A DNA stretch of 64,000 nucleotides, taken from positions 434,001 through 498,000 of the forward strand of contig NZ_PDBS01000001.1 of NCBI RefSeq assembly GCF_002572525.1, written 5' to 3'. The DNA comes from Natrinema sp. CBA1119. GTDB lineage: Archaea; Halobacteriota; Halobacteria; Halobacteriales; Natrialbaceae. Of this stretch, positions 15,471-25,380 are shown piece by piece; position 1 is the first letter of the stretch, and the number at the start of each line of letters is the position of its first letter. A program made the translations under genes and the position numbers. The notes below the pieces were generated by a model. The model was not told the origin of the DNA, searched no databases, and worked only from the letters and a program-made list of their open reading frames with translations.

Positions 15471-16730
15471 TTAGACCACCTCGAAGAAGCTCATCCAGCC
15501 GAGTTCGGCGAACTCCGACTGATGAGCGTGGAACATGTACAGCCCCGGCTCGTGATCGGAGTAGTCGAGTTCGATGATACCTCGCTGGGCCTGCGTCTGC
15601 ATGACCGTGTCGACGGTCTGGCGCGTCGGTAGCAACGTCGTCCCGTGGTCGTAGTAATCGAAGAACTGCGAGTGGGTATGGAAAGAGTTGACAAGGTCGA
15701 ACTCCGTCGCGTTCACGAGATACACTCGCTGCCGTTCGTTCTTGTCGATCCGGATGGGGCGTTTCGTCTCGCCAGCCGTCCAGTCGCCGTTCCCGTCGGT
15801 CTCGCCGACGCCGTATGCGAAGGCCCGCGTATTCGCAGCGTAGACCTCGTTTCCGCCGTCGAAGTTGGTATCGAACGAGTTCATCACGATCACCAACTCG
15901 TTGACGGCGTCGTTCTCGGCGTACTCGTGGTTGCGCGTCTTGGCCTCGTCGACCAGATCGTCGACCATCGCGTCGGTGATCTGACTCGGATGGTCCGTCA
16001 CGTAATCGGCAGGGTTCTCCCTGACCCGTTCGGGATCCGGATCGACGATCATCGCGCCGTAAAGGCCACGGTGAATGTGCTCTTTCAACGGCAGCGAGTG
16101 GCAGTGATAGAAGTGCACGCCGGCGGGCTGTGCGATCCACTCGTAGGTGTACGACTCGCCGGTCTCGAGCACGCCGGGTCCGTTCTGGGGAATGCCGTCC
16201 ATTTCGGGGTCGAGATTCTTCAGGTGCGGGTGAATCGTGTGGGCGTGTCGCCCGAAGTTTTCGAACGTGACCCGAATGAGATCACCCTCGACGGCGCGGA
16301 TCGTCGGCCCCGGTACCTGCCCGTTGAACGCCCAGGCTTCGAACTCGATGCCCGGCGCGATCGTAATCGTCGTATCGACTGCGGTGAACTCGAACTCCCG
16401 AACGGTTCGGCCGTTCTCCTCGTAGATTCGTTGTGGGACGGCGTCCTGACCGCTCTCGCCCGTGTTGAACGTTCTCAGGAACTCGTGGGGATCGAAAGTC
16501 GAATCGCGGTACTCGTCGACGGCACCGAACGTCCCGTGTTCGTCCTCGTCGTGGCCGGAATCGGCACCCGCTCGCGTACTCCCGATCCCGACCGCAGCAC
16601 TCCCGGCGACCCCGAGCCCGCCGAGCACCGTTCGTCGGCTGACGTCCGGTTTCTCCCCGACCGCTTCGACGAGTCGTTCCTCAAGCTGTGCTGTAACTTC
16701 AGCTGCGCTGGTATAATCTAGTGATGGCAT
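15471..16730 (-). CDS. Two-domain multicopper oxidase, Tat-exported
   Basis: A 419-residue protein with a Tat motif S-R-R-T-V-L-G-G at residues 31-38. Copper motifs of a laccase-like trinuclear site are visible: H-A-H-T-I-H-P-H (162-169), H-C-H (209-211) with H-I-H-R (218-221), then H-T-H in the second domain and H-A-H (401-403) near the end. Two-domain oxidases of this kind work as trimers with the trinuclear site between domains. The H-C-H pattern and the absence of the type 1 Met after H-I-H-R-G-L-Y-G argue against a NirK nitrite reductase. The substrate is unknown; metal oxidation is suggested only by the linked metal transporter. It is the first gene of the oxidase/ZIP/halocyanin operon. 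Confidence 0.85.
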   Translation of the reverse strand: MPSLDYTSAAEVTAQLEERLVEAVGEKPDVSRRTVLGGLGVAGSAAVGIGSTRAGADSGHDEDEHGTFGAVDEYRDSTFDPHEFLRTFNTGESGQDAVPQRIYEENGRTVREFEFTAVDTTITIAPGIEFEAWAFNGQVPGPTIRAVEGDLIRVTFENFGRHAHTIHPHLKNLDPEMDGIPQNGPGVLETGESYTYEWIAQPAGVHFYHCHSLPLKEHIHRGLYGAMIVDPDPERVRENPADYVTDHPSQITDAMVDDLVDEAKTRNHEYAENDAVNELVIVMNSFDTNFDGGNEVYAANTRAFAYGVGETDGNGDWTAGETKRPIRIDKNERQRVYLVNATEFDLVNSFHTHSQFFDYYDHGTTLLPTRQTVDTVMQTQAQRGIIELDYSDHEPGLYMFHAHQSEFAELGWMSFFEVV

Positions 16731-17276
16731 GGTCTCGATTCCGATCTGGGTACTCGTCCGTTCACGTTCGGGTGTTAGTCGACCCCCTATATGAATTTGA
16801 CGCGTCTAAATTTAGATCATGTCTAATCAAAATATCTAACGAGTCAATCGGTAAACGGGAAGTCGCGGATGCCGTGCCTGACTGGACAGTTCGGTCAATA
16901 TACCGCCACTGGAAGTTTCTTGCGCATTCGTCCCGTGGTAACTGAAAATATTATTCGACCACGGATTCTTCTGGCGACAGTCGCTTCGATCGATGCAACC
17001 GTGGTATCAATCCCTCGTAATTAAATTAGATATGTCTAATTCTTTGGTTCGAACTGGGTTCTCGCTCGACGGCAGGTGGGAAATCAGTATCAATTCGTAC
17101 TCGAATCGGACCTGTCGAAAGACCGGCTCGTCCGTTCCTCGTGAGAGATTCCGTCGTACCCCATTTTCGACCAGAGAACGCGAGTACAGTCGCGAGGAGT
17201 TCGAGAGAGCGCCGAATCGACTCGAGGAAACGAACCGATCCCGTCCTGGGCCTCGGACTGTGACACGAGTCGGGAA
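16731..17276. promoter_or_regulatory. AT-rich upstream region of the multicopper oxidase operon with paired palindromes
   Basis: These 546 bases have no convincing gene; frames here encode Ser/Arg-rich peptides. On the minus strand a TATA-like element (forward coordinates 16789-16796) lies about 60 bases before the oxidase ATG, implying a short leader. Just beyond it are two overlapping palindromes: TCTAAATTTAGA at 16805-16816 and TTAGA-TCATG-TCTAA at 16812-16826. The same half-sites recur at 17024-17041 as AATTAGA-TATG-TCTAATT. The repeated TTAGA/TCTAA architecture suggests a dimeric regulator, possibly metal-responsive given the operon. Confidence 0.6.
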
Positions 17277-18026
17277 CTAGGTCCCGAGGACGTCGATCAC
17301 CGGTTCCTCACCGACCATCCGCGCCAAAACGACTTGCCTCACGGCCGGCGCTCGCTCGAGCAACTCCCGTCCGATGTCCGCTGCGACATCCCGCATCTTG
17401 GCGTCATCGACCTTGTTGAGGAGCGGGACGACCGTCGCTCCGTCCGGAACTCCCTTGTGCCCGCCGCGATCGCTCGCGAGCACTCGAGCGACGTCTTCGG
17501 GCCGGATCACATCGCCGCGATCGAGCCCGGTGATCGCCGCCACTCGCTCCGGCCGGTGGACGTGGTCGGCCGAGAGCGGTTTTCCGACGGCCTGCACGCT
17601 CGCGATCGGGACGACGGTGTCGACGTGTCGGGGAAGTTGCGGTTCGCGCTCGTTCGGTGCCTTGAACTCCCGCGTCCGCGCACCATCGGCCTTGACGAGA
17701 ACGAGATCGGCGACGTCGGCCGTCGCGATGTCGTCGACGACATCGGGATCGTACCCCACGTACCGGTCTTCGCCCTCCCGCTCCGGGACGACGCCGACGG
17801 GCCACGCGTCCGCTCGCTCGAGGGCCGCAACCGGGTCGTCAGTCACGGCGACTTCCTCGACGTGTCGATCGAAGATCGGGATCCGAACCGTCGCCGTCAC
17901 GACCGCTCGCAGGGAGCGATCGCTTGCGGCGCGTTCGGCAAGCGTATAGAGCGTCGTCTTCTTGCCGCCCGCACCGACGACGGCGACGACGCCGGACTCC
18001 GCTCGGAGCGCCTCGAGAACGTCCAT
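17277..18026 (-). CDS. yqeC: YqeC-family putative molybdenum hydroxylase accessory protein
   Basis: A 249-residue P-loop-like protein. It begins with A-V-V-G-A-G-G-K-K-T-T-L, the modified nucleotide-binding motif of YqeC, and continues with T-A-T-V-R-I-P, V-L-V-K-A-D-G-A-R and K-A-P-N-E-R-E-P, all typical of that family. YqeC proteins are found with selenium-dependent or other molybdenum hydroxylase genes and are thought to help maturation; the biochemistry is not settled. No xdhC or hydroxylase gene is next to it, so the client must lie elsewhere. Confidence 0.82.
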   Translation of the reverse strand: MDVLEALRAESGVVAVVGAGGKKTTLYTLAERAASDRSLRAVVTATVRIPIFDRHVEEVAVTDDPVAALERADAWPVGVVPEREGEDRYVGYDPDVVDDIATADVADLVLVKADGARTREFKAPNEREPQLPRHVDTVVPIASVQAVGKPLSADHVHRPERVAAITGLDRGDVIRPEDVARVLASDRGGHKGVPDGATVVPLLNKVDDAKMRDVAADIGRELLERAPAVRQVVLARMVGEEPVIDVLGT

Positions 18027-18162
18027 ATCGACGCTACGACCGGAGCCGGCTAATCATTTGGGTCCGTGGCCCCGCGGCCGTCGTTCGAGCCCGCCGCAGC
18101 GAGGGCGGGGTCCGCCCTGCTCTTTTATCGGCTCGTAGGCCGTACTGAAACGGAGAGCAACG

Positions 18163-18744
18163 ATGGGTTCGATTCTCGTCAGTTACGGGACCGGTGAGGG
18201 ACAGACGGCGACGGTCGCCGATCGAATCGGCGACGTGTTCGCTGACCGCGGGCACGATGCCACCGTGATGAACGTCGACGAGATTCCGGCGGACTTCGAC
18301 TGCGAGGCGTACGATGCCGTGCTCGTCGGCGCATCGATCCACATGGGGAAACACCAGCCGGCAGTTCGGGATTTCGTGCGAACTACCCGCGAGACGCTGG
18401 CCGCCCGTCCGACGGCGTTCTTCCAGCTGTCCATGTCCGACGCCGTGAGCGACGAAACCCGGCGTGCTGAAGCGGCGGGCTACGTCGATGCGTTCCTCGA
18501 GGAGACCGACTGGCAGCCCGACCGAATCGCCCGCTTCGGGGGCGCGCTCCGGTACTCGAAGTACGGCTTCCTCAAGCGGCTCATGATGAAACGGATCGCC
18601 ACGGATGCGACCGGCGATACGGACACCTCCCGCGACTACGAGTACACCGACTGGGACGAGGTCGAGGCCTTTGCCGCGGACTTCGCCGCGTTCGTCGAGG
18701 GTCGTCTCGGCCTGGGATCGCCCGAAGAAGGCAGCGCGAACTGA
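18163..18744 (+). CDS. HemG-like flavodoxin-domain protein
   Basis: A 193-residue flavodoxin-fold protein. The N-terminus I-L-V-S-Y-G-T-G-E-G-Q-T is the FMN phosphate-binding loop; G-A-S-I-H-M-G-K-H follows, as in HemG-type protoporphyrinogen IX oxidases, along with the R-F-G-G-A-L-R-Y-S-K-Y segment. HemG converts protoporphyrinogen to protoporphyrin in haem synthesis, but other flavodoxin-like electron carriers share the fold. The next gene starts 5 bases after its stop. Confidence 0.78.
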   Translation: MGSILVSYGTGEGQTATVADRIGDVFADRGHDATVMNVDEIPADFDCEAYDAVLVGASIHMGKHQPAVRDFVRTTRETLAARPTAFFQLSMSDAVSDETRRAEAAGYVDAFLEETDWQPDRIARFGGALRYSKYGFLKRLMMKRIATDATGDTDTSRDYEYTDWDEVEAFAADFAAFVEGRLGLGSPEEGSAN

Positions 18745-18749
18745 CTCGA

Positions 18750-19753
<1,004 letters not shown>

Positions 19754-19916
19754 TCATCGTTGTTTCCGTCGCCCGCCTCGAGGTTCGGTCCCGAACCGTC
19801 GTCTCGAGTCACGAGTGATCCGGTTTTGGGCGAGTCGGAATAAGCGGTAACCCGCGTGTCCCCCGGTGACGCGAACGCGAGCAAACGATTCAAACACTGG
19901 GTCCCTAACAGCGGTA

Positions 19917-20876
19917 ATGTCACCGAACACATCCGGACTCCACCACGTCACGGCGATCGCCGAGGACCCGCAGGCGAACGCCGACTTCTACGTCGGGACG
20001 CTCGGCCTGCGATTCGTGAAGAAGACCGTCAACCACGATGATACGGGCACCTACCACTTCTACTTCGGCGACGGCGAGGGCTCTCCCGGGACGAATATCA
20101 CCTTCTTCCCGTGGACCGATCAGGGACACGAGGGTCGGTTCGGCGCTGGACAGACACGGACGACTGCCTACGGAATCGCTTCGGATTCGGTCGACTACTG
20201 GCGCGACCGCCTCGAGTCTCGGGGCGTCGAGTTCACGGCGGAAGAACGGTTCGACGAGACCGTGCTCCGGTTTTCGGACCCGGACGGGATCGAACTCGAA
20301 CTCGTCGCGACCGATGACGAATTTGACGCGACGCCGTGGGAGGACGGCCCGGTTCCGACCGAGCACCAGCTCCGGGGCTTCTACAACGTCGCGCTCGCCG
20401 TCGACGACTACGGCCCGACCGAGACGATTCTGACCGACGTCCTCGGCTACGAACTCGAGGCCGAAGCGGGCGGCCGTCGGCGCTACCGAAGCGCAACGGG
20501 CGGTCCGGGCTCGGTGGTCGACCTCGTCGAGACCGATGCCGGACGCGGGCAGATGGGCATCGGAACCGTTCACCACGTCGCGTTCGTGGCGGAAAGCGTC
20601 GAGGAACAGGAGGAGTGGCGCGAGGCCTTCGCCGCGGCGGGGCTGTCGCCCTCCGAGGTTATCGACCGGAAGTACTTCCAGTCGATCTACACGCGCGAAC
20701 CGGGCGGCGTCCTCTTCGAGATGGCGACGACCGGGCCCGGCTTCACGGAAGACGAGGGCCTCGAGGCGTTGGGCGAACGGCTAGCGCTCCCGGGGTGGCT
20801 CGAGAACGAACGCGAGGAGATCGAGGCCCAGTTACCCGAGTTCGAGGGGCCGAACGTCGACTCGAGTAGGGACTGA
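19917..20876 (+). CDS. VOC-family ring-cleaving dioxygenase (MhqO-like)
   Basis: A 319-residue protein with two tandem vicinal-oxygen-chelate modules. Each starts with a metal His: G-L-H-H-V-T-A-I-A-E-D-P at the N-terminus and T-V-H-H-V-A-F in the second half. Glu ligands are likely in I-E-L-E-L-V and G-V-L-F-E-M-A-T. The phrase F-Y-V-G-T-L-G-L-R-F-V-K-K-T-V-N-H-D is typical of the MhqA/MhqO-type proteins that act on hydroquinones or catechols, or protect against quinones. The substrate is not determined. I take the ATG at 19917, since the frame upstream lacks conserved features. Confidence 0.8.
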   Translation: MSPNTSGLHHVTAIAEDPQANADFYVGTLGLRFVKKTVNHDDTGTYHFYFGDGEGSPGTNITFFPWTDQGHEGRFGAGQTRTTAYGIASDSVDYWRDRLESRGVEFTAEERFDETVLRFSDPDGIELELVATDDEFDATPWEDGPVPTEHQLRGFYNVALAVDDYGPTETILTDVLGYELEAEAGGRRRYRSATGGPGSVVDLVETDAGRGQMGIGTVHHVAFVAESVEEQEEWREAFAAAGLSPSEVIDRKYFQSIYTREPGGVLFEMATTGPGFTEDEGLEALGERLALPGWLENEREEIEAQLPEFEGPNVDSSRD

Positions 20877-20937
20877 CTCGAGCCGCTGAGGGCCGGAAAC
20901 CCACAATTCCTTTGACTGATCTCTCCGTACGAACGGT

Positions 20938-21861
20938 ATGAAAGTCGCTGTATTCGGTGCCGGCGGCGTCGGCGGCTATCTCGGGGCTCGCCTCGCGGAC
21001 GCGGGCCACGAGGTCCATCTCGTCGCGAGAGGCGACCACCTCGCTGCACTCCGATCCGACGGTTTGCGCGTCGAGAGCATCCGCGGCGATACGTCGGTCG
21101 AGCTGCCGGCGACCGACGACCCGGCGGACATCGGGCCGTGTGATGTCGTCCTGTTCTGCGTGAAGGCCCACGATACGCGAGACGCGACCGCGGGTCTCGC
21201 CCCGCTACTCGGTGAGAGGACGGCGGTCGTCTCCGTCCAGAACGGCGTCGACAACGAGCGATGGCTCGCCGACGAAATCGGTGAGGACCACGTCGTCGGT
21301 GGCGTCGCCTACATCTTCTCGACCATCGGGGAGCCCGGCGTCGTCGAACACACCGGCGGGCCGGCCCGGTTCGTCTACGGCGAACTCGACGGCGAGCGAA
21401 CCGACCGAATCGAACGACTCGACGACGCACTGTCGGCGAGCGATGGGATCGACGCGGTCCTTGCCACGGACATCCGCGTCGAACTCTGGCGGAAGTTCGC
21501 GTTCATCTGTGCGCAGGCGGGAATGACCGCCACGACTCGGCTCCCGATCGGCGAACTCCGCGAGACGGACGCCTCGTGGGCGATGTACCGCCGGATCATC
21601 GAGGAAGTCTGTGCCGTCGCTCGAGCGGAGGACGTCGATCTCCCCGACGAAACCGTCGATGAGTGGCTTGAGTTTGCGCGCGAGCTGGATTCGGAAATGT
21701 ATTCCTCGCTCCACTACGACCTGACACACGACAAGCGACTGGAACTCGACGCACTGCACGGCTCCGTCGTTCGACATGCGAGCGAGGTCGATGTCGACGT
21801 TCCGATGAACGAGGCCGTTCACGCAATTCTGCGGCCCTGGGCCGACCGAGCCGGTCGATAA
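20938..21861 (+). CDS. panE: Ketopantoate reductase family protein (2-dehydropantoate 2-reductase)
   Basis: A 307-residue protein. It opens with the NADP-binding motif V-F-G-A-G-G-V-G-G-Y-L-G and continues with V-L-F-C-V-K-A-H-D-T. It has the family's V-Q-N-G-V-D-N-E segment and a catalytic Lys in E-L-W-R-K-F-A-F. PanE/ApbA enzymes reduce ketopantoate to pantoate for coenzyme A. In many archaea a separate pantoate route exists, but haloarchaea commonly keep this enzyme. Paralogues with other 2-keto acid substrates are possible. Confidence 0.85.
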   Translation: MKVAVFGAGGVGGYLGARLADAGHEVHLVARGDHLAALRSDGLRVESIRGDTSVELPATDDPADIGPCDVVLFCVKAHDTRDATAGLAPLLGERTAVVSVQNGVDNERWLADEIGEDHVVGGVAYIFSTIGEPGVVEHTGGPARFVYGELDGERTDRIERLDDALSASDGIDAVLATDIRVELWRKFAFICAQAGMTATTRLPIGELRETDASWAMYRRIIEEVCAVARAEDVDLPDETVDEWLEFARELDSEMYSSLHYDLTHDKRLELDALHGSVVRHASEVDVDVPMNEAVHAILRPWADRAGR

Positions 21862-21951
21862 CGCGTCGATCTCGACGGGCGATTGCAAACCGGCTACGAG
21901 TCCGAGCGGATCGCCGCTGCTCGCGCCTTTAACACTGCCCGTCCCGTACGA

Positions 21952-23184
21952 ATGCCCATGACCGCATCCGACTCGAGCGACCGCGATCCGGCCTTCCGAT
22001 TCGAGTACGAACCCGCCACCGTCAGATTCGGAACCGGCTGCGTCGACGACCTCGAGGGCGAACTCGAGGCACAGGGTCTCGAGCGGGCGCTGATCGTCTG
22101 CGGCTCGACCGTCGGGAGCACGCCCGATGTGATCGAGCCGGTCAGGACGGGGCTGGGTGATCGGCTGGCCGGCGTCTTCGACGAGACGACGACGACAAAA
22201 CGGCTCGCGACGGCGATCGACGGCCGCGAGCGGCTGCGAATGGACGACGCCGACGTGCTCGTCAGCCTCGGCGGCGGCAGCAGCCTCGACGTCGCGAAAG
22301 TCATCAGCATCCTCGCGGCGAGCGACCGTGCAGCCCAGGAGGTAGCCACCGAGTTCGCCGAGACCGGAACGATCACGGTCCCCGACGAGGGGCTGATTCC
22401 GATCGTCGCGATTCCCACGACGCTCGCCGGAGCCGATCTCTCGATGGTCGCCGGGATCACCGCGTCCCCCGAGTCGGGGCTGGTCGACGAGGAGATCGGC
22501 GGCGGCATCTCCGATCCGGGACTGATGCCCGCGGCGGCGGTCTACGATCCGGAGCTGGTCGCGACCACGCCCGCCTCGATCCTCGCGGGCTCGGCCATGA
22601 ACGGCTTCGACAAGGGAATCGAGACGCTCTACGCGCGCAACGCGACGCCGATCACCGATGCGACCGCCCGCCACGGCCTCGAGACACTCCAGAACGGACT
22701 GCGAGCGTTCGGCGACGGCAAGCGGGATATCGGGACGTTCGAGACGATCCTCGAGGGGGTCGTCCTCGTCCAGTACGGCATCTCGAGACCCGGGAAGACG
22801 ACGGCGTCGATCGTCCACGCCTTCGGCCACGGCCTCACGCGGACGGACGACGTTCAGCAGGGGGCGGCCCACGCCATCGTCGTCCCGCACGTCCTCGAGT
22901 ATCTCTTCGAGAGCGACGGCGTGGACGCTCAAGCGGGGATGCTCGCGGACGCGCTCGGGGTCGGGGACGCCGCGAATCACGAGGCCGCGGTCGTCGAGGC
23001 GGTCACCGAAATCCGGGACGCACTCGGCCTTCCCTCGCGGCTGCGAGACGTCGACGGCCCCGAACCCGAGGCGTTCACCGCGGTGGCGGAGGCGATTCTG
23101 AACGACGCGTTCATGGCGAACGCGCCGCCGGGGCTGGAGCCGACCGTCGACGAAATCGAGGGCGTGCTCGAGCGGGCGTGGTGA
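21952..23184 (+). CDS. Iron-containing alcohol dehydrogenase family protein
   Basis: A 410-residue group III alcohol dehydrogenase. The nucleotide-binding phrase S-L-G-G-G-S-S-L-D-V-A-K is clear, I-P-T-T-L-A-G-A-D follows, and metal-binding His residues appear in I-V-H-A-F-G-H-G-L and G-A-A-H-A-I-V-V-P-H. The substrate may be a primary alcohol or maleylacetate-like acid; G-A-A-H-A-I-V-V-P-H with H-G-L-x-R is also seen in maleylacetate reductase relatives. Two ATGs (21952 and 21958) can start it. It follows panE on the same strand after 90 bases, so its own promoter is likely. Confidence 0.83.
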   Translation: MPMTASDSSDRDPAFRFEYEPATVRFGTGCVDDLEGELEAQGLERALIVCGSTVGSTPDVIEPVRTGLGDRLAGVFDETTTTKRLATAIDGRERLRMDDADVLVSLGGGSSLDVAKVISILAASDRAAQEVATEFAETGTITVPDEGLIPIVAIPTTLAGADLSMVAGITASPESGLVDEEIGGGISDPGLMPAAAVYDPELVATTPASILAGSAMNGFDKGIETLYARNATPITDATARHGLETLQNGLRAFGDGKRDIGTFETILEGVVLVQYGISRPGKTTASIVHAFGHGLTRTDDVQQGAAHAIVVPHVLEYLFESDGVDAQAGMLADALGVGDAANHEAAVVEAVTEIRDALGLPSRLRDVDGPEPEAFTAVAEAILNDAFMANAPPGLEPTVDEIEGVLERAW

Positions 23185-23326
23185 GGAGCCGAAAAACCGG
23201 CCAGCACCTCGTTTCACTGACGAGTATTTCCGCTGTCGCAACCGTTCTACCTCCCGCATTTCCGGGACGGAACGCTGTTATCGGACCGATAAATAACAGT
23301 GCTCGATACCGCCGTTCGGATAGATC

Positions 23327-24844
23327 ATGAGCGAGCACGAAAGACGGACCGTTCTCCGGTACGCCGGGCTCACGCTTGCTGCCGGAATGGGGGCGGCGAC
23401 GGGCACGGGAGCGGCCCAGGAAACCGACGCCGACGGATCCGCGGGCGACGAAACCACGGACGGGGAATCGACGACCGACGAATCGGTGACTGCGGACGGC
23501 TCGAGGGGCTGGTCGTCGATCCGCGGCGATGCGGGAAACACGGGTTTCGTTCCGGGTTCGACCGGACCGAAACCGCCGGTCGGCGTCGCCTGGGAGGACG
23601 ATCACGGGGGAACGTTCGCCGTCGTCGACGGGACGGTTTACCTCGTCGCCGACGACGGGCAGGTACGCGCGATCGACGCGATCGACGGCTCGCTCCAGTG
23701 GGAGACCGAGATCACGGCGGCGAGTCGAGAGGAGCCGATGGCTGCCACGGGGCCACCGGCGATCGCACACGACACGGTGTACGTCACCAGCAAAGGAGAC
23801 GAGCCGAATCTGACCGCACTCGACGTTGCGACCGGAGACATCCGCTGGCAGGAGAGCGGCCTCGGGTCCGAAACGAATCTATCACCCACAGTCGCGGGCG
23901 GACTGGTATTTCTCGTCGCCGACAAGGTCCTGTACGCGCTCGAGGCACGCGGCGGCGAGCGGCGCTGGCAGTTCGAACCGGGCACGGTGACGACCGACGA
24001 CGGGCGAGAACGAGGCGATTACCTGCAGCGAGACTCCGTCGCCGTCGCCGGCAGAACGGTGTTCGCCCTCAGCAACAAGCGGCTGATCGCCCTGGACGCC
24101 GAAACCGGGGACGAACGGTGGACGGACACCGTCGACGACTGGGCCTCGAGCACGTTCTCCGGTCGGCCGATCGTCGCCGACGGTGTCGCCGCCGCCGTCA
24201 AAGCCGGCGTTGTAACGATATACGACGCCGAAACCGGTACGGAGCGATCGACGGTACCCACCCACTCGCTGGACGTGCTCACCGACGATCGCGTGTACGC
24301 CGTGACCGACGCCGAAGACGGCGACCGGAAGACCGTCACCGGCTACGATTCGGAGACGGGGGATCGCGTCTGGCAGCCGTCGGACGGCGACGATTCGTTC
24401 GCGTCGGCGGTCGTCGATGACGACTCCGTCTACGTGGGGCTCGAGGAATCCGGCGTGGCCGCGTTCGCCCGAACGGACGGACGCGGCGAGTGGCGCATCG
24501 ACACCGGGACGGAGCCGCGACAGATGGCGGTCGTCGGCGACACCGTCTACGTCAGCGGTGATGCCCTGTTCGCGATCCGAACCGACGGCGAAGAGCACGG
24601 CGACGAAATCGATGACGGCGAAGACGAGACCGGCTCCGGCAACGGAAGCGACGACGGCGAAGACGAGACCGGCTCCGACGGCGGAAACGAATCGGTTGGT
24701 GCCGGCGACGAATCGACCGACGACACCGATACCGAATCGTCCGACGATGCCGACGAAACTCCCGGGTTCACCGCCGGGACGAGCATCGCCGGCGGGGCAC
24801 TCGCCCTCGAGTGGCTGCGCCGACGGACCGGCGACGACGAGTGA
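23327..24844 (+). CDS. Exported PQQ-like beta-propeller protein with PGF-CTERM-like tail
   Basis: A 505-residue protein. The N-terminus has a Tat-like pattern (H-E-R-R-T-V-L-R-Y-A-G) and a hydrophobic run ending G-A-A-Q-E. An eight-bladed propeller of W-motifs follows (for example I-D-A-I-D-G-S-L-Q-W-E and L-D-V-A-T-G-D-I-R-W-Q), of the BamB/PQQ-like type. It lacks the vicinal Cys pair and catalytic Asp segment of the quinoprotein dehydrogenase at 6138-7847, so an enzymatic role is doubtful. An acidic Ser/Gly/Asp linker with a repeated G-E-D-E-T-G-S unit leads to T-P-G-F, a weak hydrophobic stretch and R-R-R, as in PGF-CTERM substrates of archaeosortase A. It is probably surface anchored. Confidence 0.75.
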   Translation: MSEHERRTVLRYAGLTLAAGMGAATGTGAAQETDADGSAGDETTDGESTTDESVTADGSRGWSSIRGDAGNTGFVPGSTGPKPPVGVAWEDDHGGTFAVVDGTVYLVADDGQVRAIDAIDGSLQWETEITAASREEPMAATGPPAIAHDTVYVTSKGDEPNLTALDVATGDIRWQESGLGSETNLSPTVAGGLVFLVADKVLYALEARGGERRWQFEPGTVTTDDGRERGDYLQRDSVAVAGRTVFALSNKRLIALDAETGDERWTDTVDDWASSTFSGRPIVADGVAAAVKAGVVTIYDAETGTERSTVPTHSLDVLTDDRVYAVTDAEDGDRKTVTGYDSETGDRVWQPSDGDDSFASAVVDDDSVYVGLEESGVAAFARTDGRGEWRIDTGTEPRQMAVVGDTVYVSGDALFAIRTDGEEHGDEIDDGEDETGSGNGSDDGEDETGSDGGNESVGAGDESTDDTDTESSDDADETPGFTAGTSIAGGALALEWLRRRTGDDE

Positions 24845-24882
24845 AACGCAGACTCGAGGCGGCGCGGTAGCGACGGTCGGAG

Positions 24883-25380
24883 TCAGCGGTCACGGGTCGC
24901 GGTTGTCTCCGTCACAGTCCCCGACTCCGATTCGACCGCTGGTGGCGGTTCGACGCCGCGACGCGGCGGATCGAGACCGGGGTGGAACGGCGAGCACAAC
25001 CTGACGCCGTAGACCAGCGTGATCGTCCCGCCGGCGGCGAGGATGAACAGGACTGTGGGATCGGCGACGTGAATGAGCCGGAGGAGCGTGAGGCCGAACC
25101 CGCCGACCAAGAGGGAGAACACCTGCCCGACGGAGACCAAATCGGGAACGCGCTCGACGATAGGTTCTCGATAGGATGTCGCGTACAGGAACCCGGAACA
25201 GACGCCAAGGATCACGGCCGGCCAGTACTCGAGCGGCCGGGGAAGCCCTCCATCGATGTGGACGAACGTGGCCAGAGCCGGCAGAGAGAGTGCGAGCGTT
25301 ACGAACTCGCCGCGACGTCCCTCGGGGAACTGCCAGCTCCCGTCGTCGTCTCGGAACCATCGAAACACGGGATGCGTCAC
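24883..25380 (-). CDS. Small polytopic membrane protein, unknown
   Basis: A 165-residue protein with four likely membrane helices (V-T-L-A-L-S-L-P-A-L-A, W-P-A-V-I-L-G-V-C-S-G-F, S-V-G-Q-V-F-S-L-L-V-G-G-F and V-L-F-I-L-A-A-G-G-T). It has charged ends, starts at a GTG (25380), and its C-terminal tail is Ser/Thr/Glu-rich. No family is recognised. It converges on the beta-propeller gene. Confidence 0.6.
   Translation of the reverse strand: MTHPVFRWFRDDDGSWQFPEGRRGEFVTLALSLPALATFVHIDGGLPRPLEYWPAVILGVCSGFLYATSYREPIVERVPDLVSVGQVFSLLVGGFGLTLLRLIHVADPTVLFILAAGGTITLVYGVRLCSPFHPGLDPPRRGVEPPPAVESESGTVTETTATRDR

Noticed and set aside
15471-16730. NirK copper nitrite reductase
   Set aside because: The H-C-H trinuclear pattern and the absence of the type 1 Met favour a laccase-like two-domain oxidase.
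16721-17280. Two plus-strand frames upstream of the multicopper oxidase
   Set aside because: Their composition is not haloarchaeal-protein-like and they overlap the palindromic operator region.
21205-23259. Long minus-strand frame (684 codons) opposite panE and the iron alcohol dehydrogenase
   Set aside because: It is an antisense shadow. The plus-strand genes have clear motifs, and the minus frame is Arg/Gly-rich with no domain.
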